A DNA stretch of 64,000 nucleotides from Burhinus oedicnemus (Eukaryota; Chordata; Aves; Charadriiformes; Burhinidae), in assembly GCA_008921705.1 (NCBI GenBank), contig VFFE01007605.1:701274-765273 (forward strand). The letters are read 5' to 3'. Shown piece after piece: positions 29,809-58,865 of the stretch (positions are counted from its first letter, which is position 1; the number at the start of each line of letters is the position of its first letter). The translations under genes and the position numbers were made by a program. The notes under the pieces are model-generated. The model had not been told where the DNA came from. It searched no databases and was given only the letters and a program-made list of their open reading frames with translations.

Positions 29809-32800
29809 GTGAGGGAGGCCGCCGTGAGGGGGATCCTGCGGGCGGCGGGGCCCGGGCTGGGGCTGGGGCTGGAGCTGGAGCGGGACGAGCTCCTGGCCGC
29901 GGGGCCAGCCCTGTGGCGACCGGAGTCCCCGGTTTCTCCCGCGGGCCCCGCCCGCCGAGGCGCGGGCAGAGCCGGGGTTCCCCTCCTGCCGCTGCCCCGG
30001 GCCCGGCCGAGCGGGAGGGCAGCGGGGGGAGCGACGCGGCAAGGCCGGGGACTTGTTCCTCCTCCGCGCTTCTCCTGTGGGGCTTCCCTGGCTGAGCCCC
30101 CCGCCCTTCCCCGTGCCGCAGTGCCGCCACCAGCCCCGGCCCGCTCCGTTCCCGGCAGGAGCCGCGCCCGCTCCGCTACGGCGGGCGCCGTCTCTCCTTC
30201 GCCTTCTCCCCTCTTGCTTCGTGTCCGGCCCGGGGCAGGATCGCCCCCTGCCCCGCGCCCGTCGGCCAGCGGCCGGGGTGTCGCCCCGCCGGTGCCGAGG
30301 TGGGCGGCTGGGCCGGCGCTCGGCGTCCCTTGGAAGCGCCCCCGTTCCGAGAGGGTCGGAGGGAGCGCGGCCGAGCCGAGGGCAAGGCCCGTGCTGCGCC
30401 CCCCTCTCGCTGCAGTCGGAGCGAACCAGAGCTTGCTCTTGAGCCGAAGCAGTTTCTGAGCAGAAGTTTCAGAAGAGATATGAGGAGTGCTCTTGCTCAG
30501 TTCTGTGGCTTTTATATAATTTTACAACAGCGTAATAGTTTACAGCAGATGCATGTTTAAACTTTTTCCCTCTTTCCACCGACTTGCCCTAGCAGGGGCG
30601 CTGGGATACATCCAGTGTTTTGTCTGCGGTGTATGTTTAATGGCTGAATGATACTATAACAGGTAGTTGGCAAAGTCTTTGGTTGGTAATAGTTTGGGTT
30701 GCTTAAACAAAAAAGTTGACTTTTCAAAGAGCCATACAGAGTACCTCTAAACTCTGCCCAAACTGATTGACATTACTCAGCTACTGCTTTGCTACACTTA
30801 ACCTTTTGTAGCAGACTGCTCAAGGATTGTGAGTAGAGGGGTAGGAGGTAACTCACTGTCATTTTGTAGTTGGACTCATACCTGTTGACATATATTGCTG
30901 TAAAGATAAAAAACAACCCCAACACTCCTGGATAGCAGCTCTTAAAAGGGCACAGATGAATCCAAAATGTATTTGCAAGGGTGAAATAGAGAACGGAGGG
31001 AGATTTTCTGCACAAAATTTCTGTATCTTTTCATAAATATATATGTTCACTGTCTATTCATTGTATCAGCAGTAGAATTTTAGCTTGAGGCTTAAAAATC
31101 TAGCTAAATTTTTTGATGTTCTTAGGCTTCATGGTTAGTAATACCATTTCTGTAACTAAAACAACCCTGGGAATGTGTTCCCAACTGCTACAACCTGTTT
31201 GTTCCAGAAGCTTTTTGACTTGAAGATATCCAGAGGACAGATTTGTTAATAAGTTGCCATTTTAATAAATGCCTTTTAGGGAAGTGACTTTAATACAGGA
31301 TGTATGCTATAGTGCAGTTGCTTTCAACTTCTAAAAATTTCTTAGCGGAATTCCGTATAACAACTCATAAGCCTACTGATGGTAGGTTTGGTGTGTTGGT
31401 TATTTTTCTAGTTATCTTTCATGAACTACAGGTTGAAAACCACTTCTGTAAGTTCCCTTCATGTGATGTGCTCAGTCAGCTTTGTGATTCTTAAGTTTCC
31501 CCGATTGTATGAGCAAGTTACATTAAAAAAAAAAAAACCAAAACTCTCAATTTATATGCATCTTATGCATGCTCTAAAATAGAAAAACATCTCAATACAT
31601 TGTGATTCATTAACATGTTATTATCAATAAGCAGAAGTATGTTTGCTGACCATCCTGTGACTTTCACGTTTGCTGCTGGTCCTGTTTGGCGCAGCTGCAG
31701 CCAGGAAGCCATAAATGAAAACTTGTATTTCAGAAATGGAAATAATGCCTACTTCCAAAACAATTCCTCTGTAGAAGTGTGGACTATGTTAGCTGGAGTG
31801 ATGAATCAAATTATTTCAGGTAGGAGAGTAACAGCTTAGGATGAAGAAACTTATTTGCCAGATACATTTTTTCCCTTTAGCAATGGGAAATCTGTTTGCC
31901 CTCCAAAACAGATTGTATTTCTGAAGTCCTGTGAACAGCTACAATCCCTAGGCACCTAATTTTACATTAATGTATATGTCTGAAATAATGTATGTCCTAA
32001 TGCATCCAAGCAGCTTGCAGCCCAAGTAGAAATTAGGGCTCATCTTACGGAGAGACCAAGTACTTAGCACAATGAGTTGCAGAGGATGTCAGGGTACATA
32101 AAACTTTTGTGTTGTGATGCCTGATTCCCTCTTTGGGTCTTGTTTAAAGAGCTTATCCTGATCTCTAAATGATTTTTAAAAGATGACTGTGTGCAGACAA
32201 GGTTCCTTAAAGGGAGGGTTTCTCTGGTTCAGGATTGCTTGCTTTTCCCCTGCTTCTTAATCTCTGTTAGAAAAGAGTGTTTCATTAACCCGTGAAGAGG
32301 TATGGCGTAGTTCTTGTGTAACTAGCAGGTCTTTAACTTGATACCCAGCTTATGCAAAGGCTATATTTTTTTGGTTTTGTTCCACAAGTCCTTTTCTGAG
32401 ATAGGATCTTGACCTTCCAGGCATACCTTTCTTCCAATGTATGAAGATTCACTGAAAATACTATGGCTGCACAGGGACTGTTAATCAACAAATTTGGTAC
32501 CTCAGAGTCCATAGCTTTGGAGTAATAAAAAGGGAAAGGGTTGGAAAGAAGAGCGGGGTTTTTGCTGGGATGTAGTAGGCATCTTAAGGCAGTGTTTTGG
32601 TCTCACATTATTGTGAGCTGATTGTGGAACTGCATCTGACTGCTCCTAAAAATAATGTGTAGGAGATGCAATTCTCTTCCTACCCCTTACTACTGGTGTG
32701 TCAGAAGCAGAAAGTTGGTAGCTCACATTTTCCCTTTGCTAATCCTTTCTCCTCTGCTTTTTTTGTTAAGCTTCTAAGAGGAAATACCAAGTAAACTTAC

Positions 32801-34361
32801 TGTCTAAATTGCTGCCAGAGGTGACCAAGTTGAATATCTGCTTCTTAAAATGCTGCTTAGATTTTGAGAAACTAGAAGGTAAAAGGGACTCTAGACGTTT
32901 CTTGAGAATCCCTGAAAACCAACCATTACCAGTTCAGTTTAAGCCCAGTCTTTATTAGGATTTGTAGGTCTTCCACCTGTTTTACTTGCAGATTTCTTGG
33001 AGTTCATCTGCTGGCTTAAGCCATGGAAAGGATGCTCTTCCCTCCTATGTGATCCTAGGAAGACAGAGGTCCAAATTCTAATTCTTGAAGCAACCAAAAC
33101 CTATTTGGGTGGCTGTATGCCCTTCTAGGATGGGCTTCTGGGTTGCTCTTGAGGCTTTTCTGTTTTGCGTTGGCTCACAAACGTTCTGTAGGCCAGCAAA
33201 GAGAGAGAATAGCTGCTCTTTCTTTAGCTGAAACAGATGTTGTACAGGATGGTGGTTCGGACAGCTGCTCCAGGAGAAGGTGATCTGCTTTCATTTCCCG
33301 TTTCAAGGAGCACTTGACTGTGCAATTTACTCTGGGCTATAATGACACTATCTGTCATAGTGAATGTGAAATTAGAAATGGGAGAATTTGTTAGAGACCT
33401 CTTCAGTAATTACTGAGGTAATTTTCTTTTAAGGTTTGGAAGAGGGATGGGGGCCCAGGAAAACTGGAGGTCTGTACTCTCATTACTGTAGCACTTTAGG
33501 GCTAAAGAGCTTTAGTCCATTACCTTGCTCTCCAATGTAATTACCTACCTCTAACTCATTCTTGATGGATGGATGTAACTTATTCTCTATTACGGCATGA
33601 AAGTCTCTTTCAAACTATAGCACAAAACTCTGATTTTTGGTAGGACTATAAGTACACTAACTGATAGCATAGGATGTTATGGTGTATTTAGAATGGGAGG
33701 AAGGGTGGGTTGCGGTAGGTATGGATGAGGGAAGGGTTGCCTGGCAGAGGTGAGGAGACAGAGCCTTGCTTGAAATTTCCTACTGAACTAGGTTGAAGGG
33801 GATGTTGGAGAAACGGCAGCAGCCATGGGGATTTTGAGGGGCAGTTTTGTTTCAAACCTGTTTTGCGGTTGTAATCAAGTCTTTTATTAAAACTTTATTT
33901 CTTTCTATGTCTGTGGACTCCGTGGGTTTCTGCTGTTGCTTTCATCTGTGTTATCAGTGTTTGAAAGACCTAATTTATGATTTTTCTTTCTGTAATACAG
34001 AACTTGATATGGTCGTAGCGCATAGTAGTGTTTCTAAGTTAGGAATTAGCTGTCAAGGAGTAGAGAGTTGTTGGATTTGAATGTTTTTGTTTGGTTTTAG
34101 TTGTTTAATTAGCTGCTTTTTATTGTAGATATTGGAATAGAAACATGCATTTTCTTAAAGCTGTGAAGGCTATAACTATTTGCTGTCCGTCTGCAAATAT
34201 TTTTCATTAGCAGTGGTAATACACGAAGTTGAAAGAATGCTTATTTAATGGTATGCTATTGAAAAATTCATATGTATTGAAATACGTATAATATATTTTC
34301 CATCTTGTCTCCCTGGAATTAGTGAGAGATTAAACATTTGTTTTCTTTCTTTTTCTTTAAG
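29809..34361 (+). other. MAPK9 intron 1
   Basis: A 4.55-kb intron: CpG-rich for the first 650 bases, AT-leaning afterwards. It contains one segment flanked by plausible splice sites (31,734–31,819). I see no transposon or coding exon. Confidence 0.7.
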
Positions 34362-49205
<14,844 letters not shown>

Positions 49206-52200
49206 TCAGCCAGGATTGCAGACTTGACTTTGGAAAAGAACTCTTGCTTCCATTGGGCCTGAATTGCTTTTAAGTTAATGGAACCAAGTAGAAAAACTCC
49301 ATGTTCTGCATGTTCTGCTAAAGTAATGCCTGGTTTTTTTTACTCAGTTGTTATGAAATTGCCTGCTTAATGTTGTAGAATGAAAGCAAACCAATGTCTA
49401 AAGAACAAAAAAAGTTTAGACACTATTATAGGCTTTTCTTTGTTTCAGCCTATTTCAGGTGAGCAGTTACAATAGACTTTTAGGCAATAACTCCTCTTAA
49501 GTGGGTTCATGGTTCTTCAGTCCCAACTGGCAGGCTTCCGTGACACAATGGTTGTTTACATTTTAGTACAGTATTGCTCATTAGTAGGTTTTTTTGAATG
49601 TATAATCTCTATGAAGTTTGTTTTAACATGTGACTGTGGCAGTTCGCTTTATCTAATGACTGGAGTGTTGTACGTAGGTGTGAACTCACACATTGAATGC
49701 TATCAGTACTATGTTTAAAGGGCGGTTACTCTTCCACATAGCACTTTTTTTATTGAGCCCTTTCTATCTTCACTTTCCAACGATTCTGTCTTCTTGTAGA
49801 AGAGATAAACGTGAAGTTTAAAGAATACAGCCACTACTTTGTATTTCATCTGTGAGTATGTGTCTCTAACTTTTTCAGTTTTTTAAACGTGGATGGAAGA
49901 TACAGTGGCTTAATTAAATCTTAAGGAAGGATGAGTGACTTATCTGTGAAGCAGTACCTGTTTAGAAGAGGAGAGTGTGCTAAAATGTTCTGTATTTTCT
50001 AACTTGTGATACTGGTCCTATAACAAAAACAAATAGAAAAGGAAATTATCTGTCATGCTCTTCATTCACTGCAAACTGATAAAAGGACAGATGAATTGGA
50101 GAGACTTGCAGCCTCAAAAAGAGCTGCATAAATATTTTCCATTTTTTTTAATGGGTCCGTTCTAACTAGCAAGTAATTAAAGAAATAAAAATACAGTAGT
50201 TTTAAGTCGCCTGTAAATTAAGTATTTAGTTAGCAGAACTTAGCTCTATTCCCACATTAGGAAAACCTCTCTACTGGGGGAGGAAAACATACTTAATACA
50301 TATTTTCTAAATACAGTGTCAGAGAAGAGGAGTAGATTATTTGCTGTTTCAGTACAGGCTTATCAATACAGGTTTTCAGAATCAGATAATACAAACATTG
50401 CCTGTTACATTGCACAATATGTTGAATTAGAAAATGCGTTTGCAGCAGAGTAGGGCTTAAATTGCTTTATACTACACACTTCTGAATTTGTGCACGTTCT
50501 CTTTGCAGTGCACAAGTGTGAAATTTTGCTAAAGGATCTTGTGTGTGTGCATGCATGTGAGATTAAACTATATAAGAGTAATAGAGGTGTACCAGATGAG
50601 GTAAAACACCACTTTCTTAAAGGCACTATATTTAGCTGTTGTTCCAGATACTCTTGACTTGAATATATAAATAGAACTTATAAAATATACTGGCCCAGCC
50701 AGCCACTGCATTACTGACATATTTCTCTTGTGAAAGAAAACTGTCCGTTGTTTCTGACCTTACAATTTGAAAAGCAGCAATTTCTCTTTATGCAAACATT
50801 GCTTTTGTATTGAAATTGTGTCCCTTTATAATAGCTTAATTTGCTGCAGCAAAAATATTAAGGTTTTATGGTCCCAGAAGGTTAAAAAAAATTAAAAAAA
50901 AAATAACAAAGTCTGTTGTTAACTTCAGAATTGTCATCTGGAATCTTGGATTTTTAAAATTCTGTTTAATTGAATTGCAAGATACTTGGGGCTTGGGTTT
51001 TTTCTTGTTGTTTGGTTTTAAACCTACAGATATCTTCGTTTATCTTTGGATACTGACAGTATATGTGAAATATTTTTAGTCCATTTTTGTCACTGGAAAA
51101 AACATTTAAAAATACTTATATACCATATAGCAGAACAGTACAGTTTGCTGTTCTTTTGCATTTTTAAAATCCTTGTTATTTGTGTACGATAAAATTACTA
51201 AAGACACCTATTCAAAATGAACATACATTAGTGATTCACTGTGGAAGTAATGTACTGGATTTCATTTTTCAAGATTTTTATCTTTTTTTCAACTGAAGTT
51301 GCACTGTGCTATGTTTATTTTAACACTTACTGCTTCAGAAGACTTAATGCAACAAAGTTGTTTTTTGGGGTTTTTTTTTTGTGTGTGTTTTGGATATTTG
51401 CAGAGTTGAATTTTTCCTATTGAACTTGGGCTGCTCAGAACAAGAAGGGGTTGGACCAGATGACCTCCAGGTCTCTTCCAACCTAAATTATTCTGTGATT
51501 TAAATTGTCTTTTAATGTTGAGGTTTTTTAACACAACTGCCCTGTCTCCATGATTTGAACTGGTATCTGGCCTTCTCCTAGTACATACTGTTAGCTTGAA
51601 TATGTGCTCTTGGAACAAAAAAAACACCCTGAGATTAACTGAGATTTTGTAAATCTTGTTGTAGGAAAAGCTGTCTCATACTTATTTTTTTTTAATGTCG
51701 TCTTGCTGTGGCATACATTGAAGCTTCAGAATTTTACAGAAATACTGCCTCCTTCGGAGCATGCATGAAATGTCTGTGAATATTGTGGATTTTGATTCCA
51801 GTATCATTCAAAACCAAATTGCTGTAATAACCTGAACGAACATCGATCTCAAGAAGGCACATATGCAGATTATATTCAGAAAAACGCATGCAGAATAGAT
51901 GCATGCTGAAGTTCCCATGCTATTTCAGTGTGCACATACAGACTATGAATACACTGCATGCAGATTATATACGTATAGTTGTATTCCTGACTGCAGATTA
52001 AGTTTGGTGCCACGCTTGTGAAATGGTTGTCAATGCCGTGAGAACCTCATCATTGATAGAAAACAAAATGCACATATGATGTGACAGGGGTTTAAAAGCT
52101 TAGAGAGTTTGGTGTGCAATATAATCACTTTTATTGCTAATACTAAAATCATGTATGTAAAGTGATGCAATTGACCATTTTTTTGCACTTTGGCATTTAT

Positions 52201-53990
52201 AAATATTTATATGTATTTAAAGATTAAGAATATGTGAGTGTGTGTATACATATATATTAAAAAACCTGCTCAGTTTTGTAAACATGAATGTTACTTTTTC
52301 TTTATGAGAGACTTTGTATAGTGTTAACACTACTGCAGTATACACAAACAACTTATGAAATATGACTAAAAAGAAGTGGTAGTCAACATAGATACAATCT
52401 GTAATCTTAACTGCTCACCTGAAAAAAAAGAGGGTTCTATGACTATCAATCAGATTATTTACCAGAAACAATATGTTAAATAAATGAACACTGAGTAGCT
52501 GAATGGCATTGCAGAAATGGAGTATGTTTTAAACAGTTCATTTCATCTGTGCTCATATCATTTTTCCTCAAAAAACAAAAAAGTTACAAGCTTGGTGTTT
52601 TGAAATCTGGGTAAGCAGCCTGTAAGTGTGCTTTGAGGAAATACTGTGATATGACAAGTTTAGTTTTTATTGAAAAAGATGAGAAATGAATGTCAAAATT
52701 AAGGCTTTGTCTGCATGGCTCCTACAAAATAAACTAGTCTAATGACTGGAAACTAGTGTTTGCAAACAGCCTTTGAAGTTTTGTAATGTTCATGGTAAGG
52801 GTTTGCATTTCCTTGTCAAAATAATGAAAAATAAACTCAACCTTAGCTAGAAATTAACTAGTTGGTTGGTAAGTTTCAAAAACTGTTAGGAACCGGAGGG
52901 CTCTTGAGGTTTTCTTTGTCTTTCTTAAGTCCTAACAGAGCATACGCGTTTATTCAAAATGAATTTTAAAAAAAGTGATTCTCTATTTAATTTTTCTTTC
53001 CTAAAGGAAGGACCTTAAATGGTAAATCAGTTTCCTTTTCCGATCTGATTGTTTGGCTTAAAATTAGAATTTAATGAATGAAGTAGGATTTAGGCGTTCA
53101 AAATACAGCTGACATACCAAGTCTCCTAGAAGTGAGTGAGTGGATGACCCTGGTTTTGGCAGAAGTGCAGCCCTCTGGGTTTGGTGTGCGCTGGAGGTTC
53201 AGATGTTAAAGTGCAGACAAATCTTTACTGAAGATAATGCTGTTTTGGAGTACGGGTTCAGTCTTGCAGCAATACAGTTTGTGTGGAGTGTTTCATTTGA
53301 ATTGTCACATTTGAAATGGAAGTACTTTAAGCGGGGGTGGGGGGTAAATGCTGAACAGCCTTTGTCTGTATATTCTACATATGTCATATGGATTCTATCA
53401 GGGCTTGATGCTAAACTTAGTGTGGTACCATATACTGGGAACCAAATTCTTTCCTGGGATGTGTATTGTGTAATTCCTGCTCAAAACTGGTTTTGATGCA
53501 GGGACACCTGCACCCAGATGCAGAATTTGGACTTGAGTCTCTATAGATGAATCTAGTGATTTCTTTGCTTTTCCAGAGTGTCTTTGATTATTTTTTTAAC
53601 ATGTTGAAATATGACAGAAAAAGTGTATTCTGGGTCATTATTTTACATATATTCCGAGTTTGTCTATTTACATGAGTGATAGTGATGTTCTAAAAGCTTA
53701 TTACACAACTTACCAGTTTTATTTTTTGCCCGCTCTGCATGCTAAAAAATGTCTGGAGCTAAATTAATGTTTTAAGAAAGCCATCTTTTCTCATATTAGT
53801 GTTGGAGGAAAGTGGAGAGATAACCGTTATTTCTGTTTGTGTTCTATAAAATGACTATTTTTGTAGCTAAAATTTTAGTTGTTGGATTTCAATCCCACAG
53901 TGTGGCTTTGTGGATTTAAATTTACCTGGGTCCGCTATTTCAAACAGTATATGTATAACAAGTCCAGTATAAAATTAAACTAATAAAATG
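49206..53990 (+). other. MAPK9 3' UTR (end uncertain)
   Basis: Long AT-rich sequence without coding character follows the stop. AATAAA occurs at 50,184, 52,479, 52,728, 52,830 and 53,982; the pair at 52,728/52,830 has GT-rich sequence after it. Several ATTTA motifs and a CR1 3' fragment (51,428–51,500) lie inside. I cannot tell which signal is used. Confidence 0.45.
51428..51500 (+). mobile_element. CR1 LINE 3' fragment in MAPK9 3' UTR region
   Basis: About 73 bp of the CR1 3' end: GGGTTGGACCAGATGACCTC, CTTCCAACCTAAAT, then ATTCTGTGATT. The orientation is the same as MAPK9, so if the UTR extends this far it is transcribed as part of the mRNA. Confidence 0.85.
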
Positions 53991-53999
53991 CACTCTTCT

Positions 54000-56900
54000 G
54001 CAATTTGTTATTGAAAATATGGCAAATTATTTTGGTCGAAGAATTCAAAACAAAATAGAGAAAATACATTTAACTATTTACATCTTTATTCCTTGATGCT
54101 GCTGCTTATTTTTTTGAAAAGGTGCTTGCAGTTTTGCACAAAAGAAATCGACTTTATTAATTGATGGGTTTGAAGCACTTTAGGATTCTTCTTAATACAA
54201 CTAGTATATGGTGTAAAAAGGAATGACGTAAAATACGTTTAATGTGTTTAAATTTTAGTTGCAATCTTTATTATTCTGATAGATCTGATCAGAATGTTCC
54301 TTTAAATATCAACCTGTTTTCAGAGATTTTTAAATTAGAAAACTTTTTTTTTATGGGCTGAAATTTAACATGTAGTAAGAGATTTGAGAAACATCTTGTA
54401 CTCAAATGCCTGTTGGCTGACTTGAACAGCAGTGTGACTTCCTGGCCGTCTATTATATAAAGATAGAACAAAGATACAAAACCATTTGTTCCTAGAGCAA
54501 GACCAGCTAGCTATGAGCGCTAGCATCCTTTTTCTTAAACTAAAATTTTTTTATTAACTTTTGGCTAAGCAGCATAAGGTAGTTGTTTATGTTATGGTGA
54601 GGCCGGAACATCTGCTTATTGGGACTCCACTGCCATAGATGCTCTGTGGATACCACAGGAAGACACTGTCCCTGCTCTCAAATATTAGCCTGAAACCCTG
54701 AGACTTCCAACGATGTACTTAAGCAAGTACATGGGTACATGTTTCCCAGGCTGGGTCTGTAGTTCAGCACTCCGTAACGAAAGCAGAGAGAAAGTAGTTG
54801 GGTGAGAACAACATTTTATGTTCGCTACCTGAAACGGTAGTCATGTTTGTTACTGATAGCAAAGCTAATTTAATACCCGTGAACATATGCTATTGTGTTG
54901 TCTTCTAATGGGGAAAAACTTTTTTGAAAAACCAAGTGTGTCACTAGCTTTTCTATGAATTCAGATGCTTAAATTGGTGCTAATTTTTTTAAAAAAAAAA
55001 TGTAACAGATGGTTAGCAGTGTATTTGTCTGTTTTTGATACCTATATTTTCTTAAATGTTGGCAAGCCAAAACTTTATAAAATGACTAATGTGCATTTTC
55101 AGCTTCCTCAGATTCCCAGATTTTCCTAAAGTGAAATGTTTAAACTTCCATGGTAGTTACCGCTTCTTTGGAGCTATTGCTTTCAGGTGTGTTATACACT
55201 AATAAAATGAACACAATTAGAAAAGACAGCAATAGATAACTATCCCTTTCTTTAAATTATGTGACATGTTGGGTTCCCCTGGTGGTTTTAGCAGTTTAGT
55301 GTAATCAAGGTACCTAATTAAGAGCAAATCAGAGATACCTTTGTGCAGTTAACTCAGTACAGTGAAGCCTTATCTGGACATTAAGATAATTTATAAGGAT
55401 TGTACAAATTTTCGTCTATTTTAAAGAGGTAATAACAGATAGAAATAATTAACTGCTTTCATATAAATTCAAATGTTAATTCCAGAGAATATATTCTACA
55501 CTGTACTCCAGAACACATGCTATTGAAGAGTATAGTAGGCTCCTTGAGTGATTTGTTATGAAATCCAATTTTAGTTAATGACTCAAAAATAAACCCCCTC
55601 TGAAAATTATTTCTTTGAGAATTTATTTTGAAACGCCTTCAAGTATAACTTCCTTCAGAATGCTTTGTATGTCTTGTTCTGGCCCTCTTTCCCACCGTCT
55701 GTTTACCAGATGTCACGAAAAGTAGCATCAAGCCCTATCACTTGTTACAGTGTTCTGATTTTATGGCCTTAATATTAGTTGTAGTATGGTATATAATTTC
55801 AGAAGAAAGATGTGCTTTGAAGTCTAATTATATAGATACGTGTGGCCTCTTCTGCCTATGAAATTAGGCTTTGATTGTCATATCTCATTCTTGATGCTTG
55901 TGCAATAGGAACATGTTCCTTTCAGTGCAGTGGCTATTTTGTCTGATGCTGGACTTTGTTTTCAGGATGACTAGAAAGTTTTTTGGTTTTGTTTTTTTTT
56001 GGTTTGTTTGTTTTTTTTTTTTTTATGGACAGCAGTCATGCTTCCTTGGTTTTTTTGGATTGGTTTTCTTTAAGGAAGCTAGAATTTCATAAGGAAAACT
56101 ATCAATAACTAGTTCTGAAGTCCTAGTTAAAGCCTTGTTCTGAAGCTTTTTGGTTTTTTTCTCTCCAAAAACCTTATTGTAAAACAATACTAAAGCCACT
56201 GTAAAGTTACAAATAAATATGTATACTTAAAAGATTTGAGCAGTCTGTCTTATTTACTGTAGAAATGTCTCTTCTTTTTCTTGATTCTTCCTGTGTTGAA
56301 GTGAAATGTTTTATGTAACCAAAATTGATGTGTGCTCTTAGTTACCCTAAACATAAACTTTCAGTTACCACTTCAGCTTCCACTTAATCAAAAAGTAAGT
56401 ATTGGTATGAAAAATGAATGAATAACAGCTTTAAGAGGCTGGGTGGAGCTGCTTTCTCCTGATCAACTGGAACATTGGGACATGTTAACAGCACTTGGTT
56501 TTACTACCAAGTGTATTTTGAAATGTGGGAGTTTAAATTGCGGAAACTTACCTGGTGATACTGACAGATCTGTATTCCCACCCATGTGCTTAAACAGTGT
56601 CAGGATCAGCTTGTCAGACTTCCTTGCAAGTTTCAGAGAAGCTGCTGGCTATGTATCTGTGTGCGTATATATACATGTACATCTAGAGAAGGACTTTGGA
56701 AGAGTTTTCTCTTCACCTTGTGCTCAATGTTGTGTTTGATTTTGTTCTCACTGAACAAGACGGAGTTACAGCTGACTTGAAAAAATAGTTCCACTGTACT
56801 TATTTTGAGGAGGAAGTTAAGTATTCTTGCAAAGACAGTGATGAGGTTTCCAGGCGCTTTGCAAAGCTATCTGCTCTAACTCCGGGGAGGGTGAAGTACA

Positions 56901-58860
56901 ACTTAACTGCTACTTTGATCTAATTGCTTTTCATGAACGTTTTTTCATATTAAGTGAAGGGTTAATGTAGCTGCCTTTCTAGATAGAGGGCTAGGGCTGT
57001 CAGCCAGACCTCGGTTTTGAAAAAGCTTCACCTACGACAGTGAAATAATTTTTACAGCAGTGTTGCTGTTTCTTGTGTGGAGAACTTGAAGTTTTATCTC
57101 TTCTCTACAGGGCATTGCCACAGAGTATCTGGATAAAGCAGGGATGCCCAGTAGATCCCAAAGCTCCCATGTATTTGATGATAGGGTATTTTTCAGGTTG
57201 GGTCTTCAGCTACAGAGGAAGATGTTCCTTAAATACAGAACAACAACAACAAAAGAAGCAGGCAGATGATGTGTGTGCAGGGAAGTGCTTTACAAAGCAT
57301 TACCCAAGTACATTCCTTGCCTTACGGCATACCTTTCATTTCCTGCAAGTTCTTGACGCTGGCAGGACAGGTCTAGAAAGGTAAGGAAGGAGGGAACTGA
57401 TTAAACAAGACCCAAATAGTTTTTGAGGAAAGTGGGACTTCAGAAGTGGGTTTTTTTCATAGTGATGAGGTCTCAGAAGATGGGGGAGGGAAGTGGAAGA
57501 AAAGAAACAACAAAATCTAAGTGCATGGAATTCAAATTTTAAAAACTGCTCAGTTCCGTGTCACTTGGTGTGAGGGCAAGGTGGCAAAGAAAGAAGTCAG
57601 TTCAGCGGTGCACTCGTGGAGACCAGGCAATGTATGGAAGGGGTTGGCCGGCCTGCGCTTCCGAATAAAGGGCCTGCAGCATTGCCCTGGGCATGGAATA
57701 GGCAGGGCTGCTTCACTCCATGAACCTTGTGGGATAAAACACTGGGTTTTTTGATTCAGTTGTATTTCACCTTAAAAACAAGCTGCTCGCTCCTCTCTGG
57801 GGAAGAAGAAAAATATCTGTGCAGTTTCTGCTCACACATCCTAAGCTGTTTCAGTGAGACACTGAGTTATCAAGTCGATGGTCACTGTTACATTTAATCT
57901 TGCTGGAAAGCAAATAATAAACCACATGTTTTTCTCATACAAAGTATAATTTTAAATTCAGTACACGTTTAAGTATACAGATGCTATCATTCATGTTGAA
58001 GTTCTTCTGCATTAGATTATAAAAGCAGCAGTTATTTTATTGATATTTAACTGTATAGGTGTCATTAATGCTGGTATCAAAACAGGTCACACATTTCTGG
58101 TGTGGAGAGGTGGCTCTGAAGAGATGCGAGTGAGGGAGTCTACCAGTGATGGTAGTAAGACTAATGTGTTCTTACGGGAGTCCTGCAGGGAGGCTAATCA
58201 CAATCCAGAGGAGAAAATGGCTTTGTAAGAGACCTCCTCCTCATCTGCCTACTCCGTGAATGAATATCGCGTCAGTGAGGCGACAGGAATTGCACGAGAG
58301 CTCTGGATCCCAGGCACAGCGCCAGGTGAGAGCGCTGGTGGGAACTACAGGAGATGTGTCTTGGGTCATTGTTTCTCTGTATTTGTCTCTAAGTGAAACT
58401 GCTGACTTTGGGATGCAGAGATGAGCTCAGCACTCCTTAAAGCCCATGTAATACCTGTGCGACTTCTGGGGTGGCTGGTAAAACACACTCCAACAAGCAT
58501 GACATCCCTGGATTAGAACCGCTTGGCCACTGATGCATTTAGGGCATCAGTGCCAGACTCAAGGCTACCCAAAAAATACCAGGGTGCTTCCCCAGCACGC
58601 TGCACAGGCTGGCTTGGGAACTGGTCGTGCAAAGTGTGTCTGAAAGGTTTTTCCAGTGGTAAGAGAAAGCATCCCTGGTGTTAGCAGGGTGGTGCAGAGC
58701 TCCTGGAGTTCAGGGATCCCAACAGGTGTGTATCGACTGCACACTTTATAATTGACAGCCTAGTGTTTACTGTTGGGTTTCTTATTTCACCTCTGAAGTG
58801 GGAGTTTGTGCTGAAATCAGAATATGGCCTTTCTCCTATAGTTTAGCTCAATTTCAAGCT
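54000..58860. other. Intergenic region between MAPK9 and the convergent ARHGAP-family gene
   Basis: About 4.9 kb with no recognisable exon. It has T- and A-rich homopolymer runs (e.g. about 55,980–56,025) and further AATAAA motifs that could serve as poly(A) signals for MAPK9 on the + strand. The 3' UTR of the minus-strand gene may enter this region from the right. Confidence 0.5.
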
Positions 58861-58865
58861 CCTGT

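Larger units (their letters stand above)
29550..30460. promoter_or_regulatory. CpG island over MAPK9 promoter and exon 1
   Basis: Strongly GC- and CpG-rich for about 900 bp, with abrupt return to AT-rich sequence after about 30,460. Long open frames on both strands in it are composition artefacts: they lack any recognisable protein and cross the exon 1 donor. Confidence 0.85.

Noticed and set aside
29563..30459. 298-codon open frame and antisense frames across the MAPK9 CpG island
   Set aside because: GC-driven absence of stops; translation is Arg/Pro/Ala/Gly-rich without domain text and it crosses the exon 1 donor.
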